From: Nocardioides massiliensis
GTDB taxonomy: Bacteria > Actinomycetota > Actinomycetes > Propionibacteriales > Nocardioidaceae
Assembly (NCBI RefSeq): GCF_030811215.1
Contig: NZ_JAUSQM010000001.1
Location: 372,001 to 436,000, forward strand
DNA length: 64,000 nucleotides
Reading direction: 5' to 3'
This document shows, piece by piece, positions 36,572-45,110 of the stretch. Numbering within the stretch: position 1 is the stretch's first letter; every line of letters starts with the position of its first letter. The notes beneath the pieces were generated by a model. That model was not told the origin of the DNA. It ran no database searches and was given only the letters and a program-made list of their open reading frames with translations. Position numbers and translations under genes: made by a program.

Positions 36572-37207
36572 CGTCGCCCATCGGCACGTCTGGACATCGG
36601 CAGGTACTCGTGCGGCACCCCGATACTGCGGCGATCATCAATGTCGGTGGCGTCTGGTTGAGTCCGGGTATGGCAGAGATCTCGGGTGGACAGGTCACGG
36701 ATCGGAGCGGGGCGCAGCGTCCTTCGCATCCCGTGCTGACCTGCGTGTCCCGGGTGCGCGAAGCCCTCGACGATGTCGCGGATGTCGATCCGTTGTTCGC
36801 CACCACCGAGGCCAAGAAGGCCATGCTCACCGAGCTCACCGAGCTCGCGGACCGGGTGGTGGCGTTGCGCAACGAGGTGTTGGCTGCTGCTGATGATGTC
36901 GCTGCCGACACCGCTGTTCGGCGTACGGCGATCTGGGTCGCCGATGCCACCCGCGAGCACCCCGGACGCATCGCCCGTGCCCAGGACCTGGGCGAAGCTC
37001 TCCGGGTCCGCTACCAACACCTGGGTGCTGCCGTGCGGGACGGACGGGTCCGGATGTCGCAGGCCGAGATCGTCGTCAAAGCCCTCGACAAAGCACCACC
37101 CTCCGTCTCGCGCGAGCTCCGCCGCCGGGCCGAGTCCGACTTGGTCGAGCTCCCTCTTCGCCAGGCTGGTCGTGAGTCATTCACGATCAGCGAGGGAGTT
37201 GGCGGCT

Positions 37208-37642
37208 ATGTCGATCAGTGCGGGGTTCACGACGGAGCAGATCCGTGAGTTCGTGCATCAGTACGAGATCCAGCCGCATGGGCAGAAGGCGATCTGGCTC
37301 AAGAGTCAGCGAGTTTCCTATGACCGCCTCCGACGATGGAGGTCAGCGGTGTTCGACGGGGATCTCGATCGTGGGCTGATCCCGCGAGATGGTGGCCTTG
37401 TGACCGTCCCTCCGGAGAAGCGCACCGGCATCGAGAAGCAGAGAGCCCGGGAGCGCGCAGCGCAGGAAGCAGAGCTCGCGCGGCTGAACGCGCGAGTGTG
37501 TGAACTGGAGCAGACGAACGAGGCGCTGGGAAAAGCTATCGGGCTCTTGCATCAGATGAGCGAGCAAGAGCCCGCCGTGAACCGGCCGACGACCGATCCG
37601 TCCGATTCCTCGACGCCGAGAACGACCTCGTCGGACAGCTGA
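37208..37642 (+). CDS. IS3 transposase OrfA (helix-turn-helix, leucine zipper)
   Basis: 144 residues. HTH region GFTTEQIREFVHQYEIQPHG and VSYDRLRRWRSAVFDGDL, then a coiled coil with heptads EAELARLNARVCELEQTNEA. OrfA binds the element ends and regulates transposition. A G_GGA_AAA run at 37528-37534 near its end permits -1 slippage into orfB. Confidence 0.82.
   Translation: MSISAGFTTEQIREFVHQYEIQPHGQKAIWLKSQRVSYDRLRRWRSAVFDGDLDRGLIPRDGGLVTVPPEKRTGIEKQRARERAAQEAELARLNARVCELEQTNEALGKAIGLLHQMSEQEPAVNRPTTDPSDSSTPRTTSSDS
37528..37534 (+). other. Putative -1 frameshift site joining OrfA and OrfB
   Basis: G_GGA_AAA in the orfA frame fits the X_XXY_YYZ slippery pattern. After slippage the orfB frame is open from KSYRALASDE to the OrfB body without a stop, so a fused OrfAB transposase can be made, as in other IS3 elements. 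Confidence 0.55.
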
Positions 37643-37650
37643 CGGCGATC

Positions 37651-38661
37651 ATGGGGTCGCAGCGGCAGGCGCTCGAACTTGCAGGGGTCGCTCGATCGAC
37701 GTGGCATTACCGGTCGAAACCGCGAGAGCAGGTCGCCGAACCGATACCGCACAAAGACCGGGCGTGCCCGTCTCGGGTCAGTGAGGCCGACCGCGCCCAG
37801 ATCGCGCGCCGGATCATGGCCGGCTGGACGGCGGGACACTCGGTGGATCACTCGTTCGCGTCCGCGTGGGATGACGGGGTGATGCTCGCCTCCCGCCGCT
37901 CGTGGTGGCGGATCGCAGCGGACATCGAGGATCAGTCCGCCCGCCCGGTCGCGCCTACCCGGCGCGGCAGCAGCAGCCGGACGGCACGGGAGGCGCCGGT
38001 GCTGGAAGCGACTGGCCCTGGGCAGGTGTGGTCGTGGGACATCACCGACCTGCGCACCCCGTGGCGCGGTGTCGCATTCAAGGCGTACTCGATCATCGAC
38101 ATCTTCTCCCGCAAGCTCGTCGGCTGCCGCGTCGAGGAACGCGAGGTCGACGACCTCGCCGTCGAGATGTTCGAAGACGCGTTCGGCCAGCACGGGATCC
38201 CCGACGCGGTGCACGCCGACTCCGGGCCTGCAATGCGCTCCGGGGTATTGAAGGACCTTCTCCACAACCTCGGGGTCGCGCAGACCCACAATCGGCCGCG
38301 CGTGAGCAACGACAACCCGTTCTCCGAGTCGGAGTTCCGCACCATGAAGTACCGGCCGAACTACCCCGGCGTCTTCGCGACGATCGACGAGGCGCGCGCC
38401 TACGTCGACTGGTACGTGCCCTGGTACAACCAGAACCACAAGCACTCCGGGATCGCATTGTTCTCCCCGGATGAGGTCCACGACGGCACCTGGCGGCACG
38501 CCTGGGCACGACGCGAGCAGACCCAACAGGCGTATTACGAGAAGCACCCCGAACGATTCCGGCGGCAACCCCGCACACCCGCGCCATCGGAGGTCGTGGG
38601 TATCAACCTCCCGAAGGCAGAAGAACCGCAAACCGAACTGGAACGACTCCACGCAGCTTGA
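37651..38661 (+). CDS. IS3 transposase OrfB (DDE integrase core)
   Basis: 336 residues from the ATG at 37651, though it is probably made as a fusion through the upstream frameshift; the frame is open before the ATG (RFLDAENDLVGQLTAI). DDE residues: GQVWSWDITDLRTPW (D), AVHADSGPAMRSG (D) and NDNPFSESEFRTMKYRPNYP (E). The last codons (HAA-stop) run into the right flank, so its stop TGA at 38659-38661 lies in host DNA if the proposed end is right. Confidence 0.9.
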   Translation: MGSQRQALELAGVARSTWHYRSKPREQVAEPIPHKDRACPSRVSEADRAQIARRIMAGWTAGHSVDHSFASAWDDGVMLASRRSWWRIAADIEDQSARPVAPTRRGSSSRTAREAPVLEATGPGQVWSWDITDLRTPWRGVAFKAYSIIDIFSRKLVGCRVEEREVDDLAVEMFEDAFGQHGIPDAVHADSGPAMRSGVLKDLLHNLGVAQTHNRPRVSNDNPFSESEFRTMKYRPNYPGVFATIDEARAYVDWYVPWYNQNHKHSGIALFSPDEVHDGTWRHAWARREQTQQAYYEKHPERFRRQPRTPAPSEVVGINLPKAEEPQTELERLHAA

Positions 38662-39529
38662 CATCGCGCGGCTCGCCCAGAAGTGGGGACCCAAAGCACT
38701 CACCCGCCTCGCCGATTGCGTGTGGTCCCACCTGGATCCTGAGGGGTTCGCCGACCACGAGCGCGAGCAGCTCGAGAAGGAGCTGCGCGAGGCCGAAGCG
38801 CAGACTCGCATGAAGATCCGCCACCGTGGGGATGGCACCGCCGACATCAGCGCGCGGATCCCGCGGCACTACGCCAAGCGGCTGCGCGGCTACCTGGAGG
38901 CGTTCACCGCACCCCGCCGCGAGACCGCACTCACCGAGGCCCTCAAGACAAACGGCACAAGCATCTTCGGGATCGAGTCCGTCGCCACCACCGACGAGGC
39001 CACCGGGGCGAAGCTGTCGCACGAGCGGGTGCTGGGTGAGGCGTTCTGTGCGTTCCTCGACGCCTACGACCCCAACAAGCTCCCCCAGCACGGCGGGATG
39101 GCCACCACCATCATCGTCCGCATCGATCTCGACGACCTCCGCGACGGACTCGGCGTCGGGCTGCTCCCCGACGACGGCACCATCCCGGTCACCGAGGTCC
39201 GCCGCTACGCCTGCACCGCCGGGATCGTCCCCGCCGTCCTCGACGGCGAAGGCGAGGTCCTCGACCTGGGCCGCACCCAGCGGCTGTTCTCCGCCGCCCA
39301 ACGCAAAGCACTCGCGTTGAAGTACCCCACCTGCGCCGCCCAGGGATGCACGATCCCCGCACGCTGGTGCGAAGCACACCACGCCGGGGACCCCTGGTGC
39401 GACGGCGGCCGGACCGACCTCGACGAAGGCGTCCTGCTCTGCTCCTGGCACCACCACCGTGTCCACGACCCCACCTACGACAACACCCGCCACGCCGATG
39501 GCTCCTACCGGTTCCACAGACGGACATAG

Positions 39530-39626
39530 ATCTCGACCCTTCGACTCCGCTCAGGGCACCGCTCCGCTCGATCCACCGCATCTCGACCCTTCGACTCCGC
39601 TCAGGGCACCGCTCCACTCGATCCAC
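39530..39626. repeat. Two tandem copies of a 47-bp intergenic repeat, period 50 bp
   Basis: Copies at 39530-39576 and 39580-39626 differ at one base. Each contains CCCTTCGACTCCGCTCAGGG, whose CCCT/AGGG ends can pair. The repeats fill the space between the HNH pseudogene and the YihY gene, with convergent transcription. Similar CTTCGACTCCGCTCAGG-type units are widespread in bacterial intergenic DNA. Confidence 0.8.
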
Positions 39627-39642
39627 GGGGTCTGGGCGCTGC

Positions 39643-40662
39643 TCAGCGAGACGCGGACGGATCGTCGTCGTCGGCGGCCTCGCCTGCCTTGTCGAAGACC
39701 ACGACCACCTGCTCGAAGCCCTTGTGCCGCTGTGCCTTGGCATAGCTGGCGTACGCGCGCTCGTCGGCAGGCGTCAGCTCGACCCCGTCGGTGAACGGGG
39801 TGAGCAGCGCGCGCGGCCACAACCGGCGGGTCACGACCACGTTGAGCTCGATGCCGAGCACTGCGATGACCGCGGCGAGGAAGATCAGGCCGATCAGGCC
39901 GAGGACGAGCCCGAAGGTCTGGTTCATCGCAGAGGTCTCGATCAGGACCCGGTTGACGTACGTCGTGGAGGCCACCTGCAGCACCTGCCAACCGATCGCC
40001 ACGAACAACCCGCCCGGCACGGCGTACCACCACGGGTGGTCACGCGCGGCGGCCACGCGGAAGAGCAGCGTGAGCACCAGGGCCAGCACCAGGGCGGCCG
40101 CGAGCGACACCACCCACCGCGGCACCGGCGGGTCCTCACCGCCGATCAGACCCGTCTCCCGGATGGCGATCGACAGGGCGGTCAGCCCGAGGACCGCGCT
40201 GCCTGCGACGACCAGCAGGAACAGGCTGCGCAGCCGCAGCAGGATCGGGTTCGGCCGGCTGTTGCGCGGCACGGACCATGCGACGTTCATGGCGTTCTGG
40301 GCGGCGGTGCCGAGGCCGAGCGACCCGTAGAGCGCGACGAGCGAGCCGACCACGACCGCGCTGGTGGATCCGGTGAGGCCCTCGGGCCGGCCGAGCTGGT
40401 CGCCGACGATCGGGAACTGCGCCAAGGCGGAGTCGAGCACCTGCTGTTGCAGCTCGGGGTTGTCCTGGAGCAGGAACCCGAGGATCGAGCTGGCCAGGAG
40501 CAACAGCGGGAAGACCGCGACGAACGCGTAGTAGGTGATGATCGCGGCGAGGTAGGCGCCCTGATCGTCGAAGAACTTGTAGACGACCGCCAGCGGCAGG
40601 CCCACCGGCGGGAACCTCCGCTGCCCGCGGTCGAGCGCTCCCACCAGGCCCATGCGGGGCAA
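39643..40662 (-). CDS. YihY/BrkB-family inner-membrane protein
   Basis: 339 residues. AAIITYYAFVAVFPLLLLAS is the family's N-terminal signature, with six membrane helices: about 30-60, 85-115, 140-168, 180-202, 210-235 and 240-265 (TFGLVLGLIGLIFLAAVIAV). The Asp-rich tail (VVFDKAGEAADDDDPS) is cytosolic. The older 'ribonuclease BN' name for this family is not supported. Function unknown. ATGs at 40662 and 40653 both fit. Confidence 0.9.
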   Translation of the reverse strand: MPRMGLVGALDRGQRRFPPVGLPLAVVYKFFDDQGAYLAAIITYYAFVAVFPLLLLASSILGFLLQDNPELQQQVLDSALAQFPIVGDQLGRPEGLTGSTSAVVVGSLVALYGSLGLGTAAQNAMNVAWSVPRNSRPNPILLRLRSLFLLVVAGSAVLGLTALSIAIRETGLIGGEDPPVPRWVVSLAAALVLALVLTLLFRVAAARDHPWWYAVPGGLFVAIGWQVLQVASTTYVNRVLIETSAMNQTFGLVLGLIGLIFLAAVIAVLGIELNVVVTRRLWPRALLTPFTDGVELTPADERAYASYAKAQRHKGFEQVVVVFDKAGEAADDDDPSASR

Positions 40663-40737
40663 TCTAGCCGCTGGTCCAGGACGTCCTACGTTTCTGGGCC
40701 TCTAGCCCAGACAACGTATGACGTCTGCGGGGGCGGG

Positions 40738-43494
40738 TCAGCCGGCGGCGATCGTGCCGGAGTCGGGGAGGAAGTCCTGGACCAGCGCCTCGGTCTCGGG
40801 CTCGAGAGGTACGCCGGCCAGGCCGTCGCCCATCTGGTCGAGCGTCTGCTGGACGCCGGCGATGCCGGTCGCACCATGACGCGCCCGGATGAGGTCACGC
40901 CACAGCAGCTGGCTGCCCGGGGCCACCCGCAGGCCGGCCTCGGCCGCCTGCACGGCACCGTTGGGGTCGTCGTCGAGCAGCAGCGTGGCGAGCCGGTGGG
41001 ACGCGTCGATCAGCACGCGGGCGATCACCCGCGGCAGGTCCTCGCGCGCCACCCAGCCGTAGCGTCCGGTGGGCGTCGCCGCGAACGGCTCGCCGCGGAC
41101 CAGCTGCAGGGCTCGGCGCAGCTTCTCGACCTCGTCGCGCGCCGAGCTGGCCTGACGCGAGGAGATGAGCAGCGTGCGCACGGCGTCCCAGTCGCAGACA
41201 GCACCGTCGGCCAGGGACAGCCGGCCGTCGGCGTCGGCGCGCAGGTAGTGCGTGCCGTCCTCGGCCGTGCCGAGCCAGGCGCGCACGCGCTCGACGGTGC
41301 GATCGCGGACGTCGGCGGTCACACCGCGCGGCCAGATCGCGCCGGCGAGCACGTTGGGGTGCACCGGCTCGGGCTGCATGGCGAGGAAGACGACCATCTC
41401 GCGGGCCAGCTCCGCGCGCTCCTCGGGGAGCACACCGCCGCCCTGGACCGCGACCGGACCGAGGACGCCCACGCGCCGCTCCGCGGTCGCCCAGGCGGCG
41501 TCGTCGTGGGCACGGGCCGGTGCCGGGATCGCGACCCGGTCGCCGTGGTCGACCGGCTCCTCACGGGAGGCACCGAAGAGCTCGGCGACGGCCTCGACCT
41601 CGGCCGCGGACATCCGGTTGGCGTGGACCGAGAGCTGCAGCTGCGGCAGCTCCAGGACGCCGTTCTCGTCGACCGTGAGGCGCCAGCGGGCGCTGCGGTG
41701 GTCGCCGGCGATCAGCACGGAGAACGCCTGACGACCGCGACCCGTCAGCAGTCGCAGCCGGTCGGCCACGTCGTCGTCGGGCACCAGCCCGCACACGACC
41801 AGCTGGGAGGCGGAGAAGCCGCGGCGCGACATCCGGCCGGACAGGACGTCGCCACGCAGGTTGGCGATCGAGGCCTCGAACCCCTCGAGCTCGGAGCGGA
41901 GGTCGTCGGTGACGCGCAGCCGCGCGTCGCCGATCTCCTCCACGCCGTGGGGCAACCCGGCGGCCGTCACGGAGATGCCCTCGGCCCACGCAGCGGTAGC
42001 GGTCTGGACCGCGACCGAGGCCGCGACCTGGCTCGCCACCGTGGCGTCACCGGTCAGCGCGATCATGCCGCCGGCCGCCTCGAGGTCGATCAGCACGTCA
42101 CGGCCGTCGTCGTCGACACCGATGCTGACCAGACCGGGGTACGGCGCGACCTCCGTGGCCGCCGCGGCGAGCGGAGGCAGGTCGGCCGTACGCCGCCACA
42201 CCGCGCCGTCCTCGGCGACCTGCCACCCCTCGGGCGCCGAGGAGAGAGCGGGCGCGAGTCGCAGCTCGATGCCGTCGTCGCCGACGATGGCGGCGTACGC
42301 CGGGGGCAGTGCGAGCTGTGCCTGGCGGCAGCGCAACGCGAGGTCGCGCAGCACGACGTCGAGCCACGAAGCCCGCTCGGGCGTCGCGGAGACCCGCAGC
42401 TGCTCCTCTGCCGCGAGGGCGTCGTCCTCCGGGCGACGGCCCAGTCGACGGCGACGCGCCAGCAGCAGCGCCCCCAGGACGGCGGCGGCGACCAGCCCGC
42501 CCGCACCCTGGGCGGCCTGGCTGACACTTTCCTCGCCGGAGGCCGCATCGCCGGCGTCGGCGCCTGCGCCCGCACCGACCTCGACGCCGGCGTCCGCACC
42601 CGCGAGTGCCCCGCCGGGCTGCGGCGCGGCGGGCGCCTCCACCGGGGCGTGGAACCGCGGGACACCGCTGGCGTCCTCCGGCATGACCAGCTCCCACCCG
42701 GGGTGGATGAGGCGAGCCAGGTCGAGGCGGCGGCCGTCCGGCTGGATGCGGTCCTTGTTGAGCTCGAAGATCTCGGTGTAGCGGCGCCCGTCGCCGAGGT
42801 GCCGCTCGGCGATGTCCCAGAGGTTGTCGTGGTAGCCGTTCTGCGGTGCCTTGACGGTGTAGACCTTGTGTCCCTCGAGACGCTGCTCGACCTGGTCGGC
42901 GACGTCCTGGTCGACCGCCGCGGCACCCTCCACGGTGCCGACGACAGCGCCGACACCGACGCTGCCGGCGACCTGCGTGGCGGTCACCGCGGGACCCGCG
43001 GAAGCAGCGGCCCCGCCGTCGCCCATCGCGGCCTGTGCGGGCGCGGCGAGGATGCCCGTCATGAGCAGCGCACCGACCAGGATCCGCGCGAGACTCTGCA
43101 ACGGGCCGGCCAACGGAACCGAACGGGCGAGTCCGCCGCGCAGGGCAGCGACCACCTCGACCACGACGCAGACGAGGAAGTAGAGCCAGGTCAACCAGAC
43201 GATCGCGACCAGGACGGTGATGAGGTCCTCGGCGCTGAGCTCACGCGCGATCTGTGCCAGGGACGGCGCCTGTGTCGGGATGGGCGGCGGTGCGCCCAGC
43301 GCCAGGAGGGCTGCGGGCAGACCGACGACGAGCAGGAGCAGCGCGAAGCCGGCGCCGATCACCTCCCCGAAGCGGCGTTCGGGTCGCTCCTCCGGTTTGC
43401 GCGTCCCGGTGAAGCGGTTCGGGTCGGGCGCCTGGCTCAGCGTCGTCTCCCCCGGCCGGGCGGTGCCCGTCGGGTCGGTGGACTGCTCGGTCAT
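40738..43494 (-). CDS. Membrane protein joining LysM to a SARP-like winged helix and BTAD domain
   Basis: 918 residues. Three hydrophobic helices at about 45-68, 91-117 and 136-156 (the third ends in an AQAA-like site), then a LysM domain at about 211-272 (VYTVKAPQNG, LWDIAERHLGDGRRYTEIFE), an Ala/Gly linker, and a fourth helix at about 331-346. After a large central region, about residue 674 onwards (RVGVLGPVAVQGGG, HPNVLAGAIWPRG) is a winged helix like that of SARP regulators and about 770-910 is a BTAD domain. It is last in the Tad operon, 10 bp after the TadG-like gene. A wall-sensing transcription factor is an inference. Confidence 0.85.
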   Translation of the reverse strand: MTEQSTDPTGTARPGETTLSQAPDPNRFTGTRKPEERPERRFGEVIGAGFALLLLVVGLPAALLALGAPPPIPTQAPSLAQIARELSAEDLITVLVAIVWLTWLYFLVCVVVEVVAALRGGLARSVPLAGPLQSLARILVGALLMTGILAAPAQAAMGDGGAAASAGPAVTATQVAGSVGVGAVVGTVEGAAAVDQDVADQVEQRLEGHKVYTVKAPQNGYHDNLWDIAERHLGDGRRYTEIFELNKDRIQPDGRRLDLARLIHPGWELVMPEDASGVPRFHAPVEAPAAPQPGGALAGADAGVEVGAGAGADAGDAASGEESVSQAAQGAGGLVAAAVLGALLLARRRRLGRRPEDDALAAEEQLRVSATPERASWLDVVLRDLALRCRQAQLALPPAYAAIVGDDGIELRLAPALSSAPEGWQVAEDGAVWRRTADLPPLAAAATEVAPYPGLVSIGVDDDGRDVLIDLEAAGGMIALTGDATVASQVAASVAVQTATAAWAEGISVTAAGLPHGVEEIGDARLRVTDDLRSELEGFEASIANLRGDVLSGRMSRRGFSASQLVVCGLVPDDDVADRLRLLTGRGRQAFSVLIAGDHRSARWRLTVDENGVLELPQLQLSVHANRMSAAEVEAVAELFGASREEPVDHGDRVAIPAPARAHDDAAWATAERRVGVLGPVAVQGGGVLPEERAELAREMVVFLAMQPEPVHPNVLAGAIWPRGVTADVRDRTVERVRAWLGTAEDGTHYLRADADGRLSLADGAVCDWDAVRTLLISSRQASSARDEVEKLRRALQLVRGEPFAATPTGRYGWVAREDLPRVIARVLIDASHRLATLLLDDDPNGAVQAAEAGLRVAPGSQLLWRDLIRARHGATGIAGVQQTLDQMGDGLAGVPLEPETEALVQDFLPDSGTIAAG

Positions 43495-43504
43495 CTGATT
43501 CCCC

Positions 43505-43942
43505 CTAGAAGTCCGTCTCCGGCGACGAGGTGGCAGACGCCTCGACGTCGAAGCCGGGTATGGCGACCACCTGCAGGAACATCGAGTCCACGCGGTCGCG
43601 CACGGTGACGGTCACACTGTCGAAGTTCGCGGTGACGGAGTACTGGCCGCCGGAGTAGCCGCGGTCGGCCATGAACTGCTGGACGCGGTTGCCGGCGCCG
43701 ATCTCGTCGATCCGGATCTCACCGGTGGCGCGGAGCCGGTCGAGGTCGATGGTGTCGGCGCCGACCCGCGACGCCTGCTCGGCGTCGTCGGCGACGGTCA
43801 TCCGGGCGTTGATGGCGAGCCCGCCATCGACGACGAGGCCGGCACAGACGAAGAGCATGATGGACATGCCGACGACGAAGACCGAGGCGGCACCGCGCTC
43901 GCGTGCTCCTCGGCCGCGGCGTACGTCGGGACGGCGGCTCAT
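43505..43942 (-). CDS. TadG/TadE-like pilus assembly protein
   Basis: 145 residues. Arg-rich start, then RGAASVFVVGMSIMLFVCAG and LVVDGGLAINARMTVADDAE, the single N-terminal membrane helix and following helix of Tad pseudopilins. The soluble part is short compared with full TadG, lacking a von Willebrand domain. It is probably envelope-anchored. It overlaps the preceding tadE-like gene by 4 bp. Confidence 0.8.
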   Translation of the reverse strand: MSRRPDVRRGRGARERGAASVFVVGMSIMLFVCAGLVVDGGLAINARMTVADDAEQASRVGADTIDLDRLRATGEIRIDEIGAGNRVQQFMADRGYSGGQYSVTANFDSVTVTVRDRVDSMFLQVVAIPGFDVEASATSSPETDF

Positions 43943-44367
43943 CCGGTCCTCCGGTAGGTCTCGAGCGGCGCGGCGGAGTCGGCCGAGATCGGGAGCGACC
44001 CACCCAGGCCGATGAGGCCCAGGTCCTGGTTGCGTACCCGGCAGTTGAGTCGCACAACGACCACCCCACCGGCTTCGAAGCGGGTGCCGGAGAAGTTCGG
44101 CGGGTCGCAGTCAGCGGCGTCGGCGAGACCCCGGTCCACAGCGCGTGCCGCGGCGATCCGGGCAGCGCTGTCGGAGCGTTCGTACGACGCAGCCCGCGCC
44201 GCGTCGCGGGCGACCGCCTCGATGTCGGCTCGCGCGGTGACGTAGCGACCGCCGGCGACGACCAGCAGCATGAACATCACCAACACCGGGATCATCAGCA
44301 CGACCTCGACCGCCATCGAACCCCGGTCCCGGCTGCGTGCGTGCCGGCGTCTCAGGAGGCCGCTCAT
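43939..44367 (-). CDS. TadE-like minor pseudopilin
   Basis: 142 residues. DRGSMAVEVVLMIPVLVMFM carries the TadE-type sequence with Glu shortly after the basic segment, followed by helix ARADIEAVARDAARAASYER. Two cysteines lie in the soluble part (ADCDPPNF, LNCRVRN). 4-bp overlaps with the genes on both sides show tight coupling in the Tad operon. Confidence 0.85.
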   Translation of the reverse strand: MSGLLRRRHARSRDRGSMAVEVVLMIPVLVMFMLLVVAGGRYVTARADIEAVARDAARAASYERSDSAARIAAARAVDRGLADAADCDPPNFSGTRFEAGGVVVVRLNCRVRNQDLGLIGLGGSLPISADSAAPLETYRRTG

Positions 44368-44783
44368 CCGGTGTCCTCCATGAACTGCTCGACCGGGCCC
44401 TCGACGGTCTCCTCGACGCCGGTGACCGGCAGGAAAGGCACGATCCGGGGGGCGTCGCCGGAGACCCGGGTGCGCATCACGTCACCGATGCGCTGGACGC
44501 TGACCTGCGGAGACTCCAGCACGCCTCGGCCGATGTCGCGGGCGTAGTCGCGCGCGGTGTTGGTGCCGTCGGCGATCGACCCGGTGACCCGGGCGACCCG
44601 GTTGCCCTCGCGTGCTGCGGCCGAGGCCGCCTGGACCCCGAGATAGGTGAGACAGAACTGCACCGCGAGGAGGATCGCGATCATGAGCAGGGGCATGTAG
44701 AGCACCAGCTCGATCGCGCTGGCGCCCCCTTCGTCCCGACGGCGTCTGGTGCGGCGTCGCCGGTCCGCTGCCCTGGTGATCAC
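44364..44783 (-). CDS. TadE-like minor pseudopilin (first of two)
   Basis: 139 residues. Strongly basic N-terminus (RRRRTRRRRDEGG), then ASAIELVLYMPLLMIAILLA, a TadE N-terminal helix with the conserved Glu, and AASAAAREGNRVARVTGS. It lies 42 bp after the pilin gene. The soluble part is small and beta-rich. Confidence 0.85.
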   Translation of the reverse strand: MITRAADRRRRTRRRRDEGGASAIELVLYMPLLMIAILLAVQFCLTYLGVQAASAAAREGNRVARVTGSIADGTNTARDYARDIGRGVLESPQVSVQRIGDVMRTRVSGDAPRIVPFLPVTGVEETVEGPVEQFMEDTG

Positions 44784-44825
44784 GGTCCCCTCTCCTTCTC
44801 ACAGGTGTCGGTCGGTGGTGCGGCC

Positions 44826-45050
44826 TCAGCCGCCGGCACCGCCGATGTCCTCGCCGATCTGGCCGGCCTTGTCCGTCAGCGCACCGCGCAGGACGGCGCC
44901 GATCGCGATGGCGATGGCGGCCACGATCGCGGCGATGATGACCCACTCGACCGCGGACGCGCCCCGCTCCGCGCGACGGGCGCGGTCGTGGTGCACCGCG
45001 GCGAGCATCATCAGGAAGCCGACCGGGTGGGTGGGGCTGAAACTGAGCAT
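44826..45050 (-). CDS. flp: Flp-type pilin
   Basis: 74 residues from the ATG at 45050, with GGAGAG 4 nt upstream. A leader of about 30 residues ends RAERGASAVEWVIIAAIVAA: the G/ASAVEW site resembles class IVb prepilins, where a TadV-type peptidase cleaves after Gly and Glu+5 is kept. The tail is short and Gly-rich. It should be the major subunit of the Tad pilus. No prepilin peptidase gene is in the window. Confidence 0.85.
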   Translation of the reverse strand: MLSFSPTHPVGFLMMLAAVHHDRARRAERGASAVEWVIIAAIVAAIAIAIGAVLRGALTDKAGQIGEDIGGAGG

Positions 45051-45110
45051 TGTTCTCTCCGTGTCTCGAGGGACTGGCACTGGTTGTCGGTGACGGACGT
45101 GGTCTGGACC

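Larger units (their letters stand above)
37165..38653 (+). mobile_element. IS3-family insertion sequence (about 1.49 kb)
   Basis: It contains overlapping-frame orfA and orfB with an IS3 DDE domain. The ends are only partly alike: CGTGAGTCATTC near 37171 against CGTGGAGTCGTTC read inward from 38653. CAG at 37162-37164 and 38654-38656 could be a 3-bp target duplication, and this choice restores the host frame. The exact termini are therefore an inference. Confidence 0.7.
36670..39529 (+). pseudogene. DUF222/HNH endonuclease gene (13E12-type) split by an IS3 element
   Basis: The 5' part (36670-37164) encodes the DUF222 start: ALDDVADVDPLFATTEAKKA, VRYQHLGAAVRDGRVRMSQA, ending ESDLVELPLRQ. The 3' part (38657-39529) continues LDIARLAQKWGPKALTRLAD through AAQGCTIPARWCEAHH and LCSWHHHRVHDP, the HNH site. 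Taking out the element and one CAG copy joins Q to LDIAR in frame, giving about 455 residues, normal for the family. These genes are multicopy in actinobacteria; nuclease activity is presumed from HNH only. Confidence 0.82.

Noticed and set aside
36310-36669. Upstream extension of the DUF222 gene over the 103-residue ORF
   Set aside because: The extension is an out-of-frame reading of that ORF with no DUF222 similarity; the ATG at 36670 precedes the conserved start.
39530-39626. CRISPR array
   Set aside because: Only two copies with a 3-bp gap, no spacers and no cas gene.
39346-43608. A forward 1420-residue open frame
   Set aside because: It is antisense to the YihY and LysM-SARP genes and has Arg/Asp/Gly-rich composition without recognisable domains.
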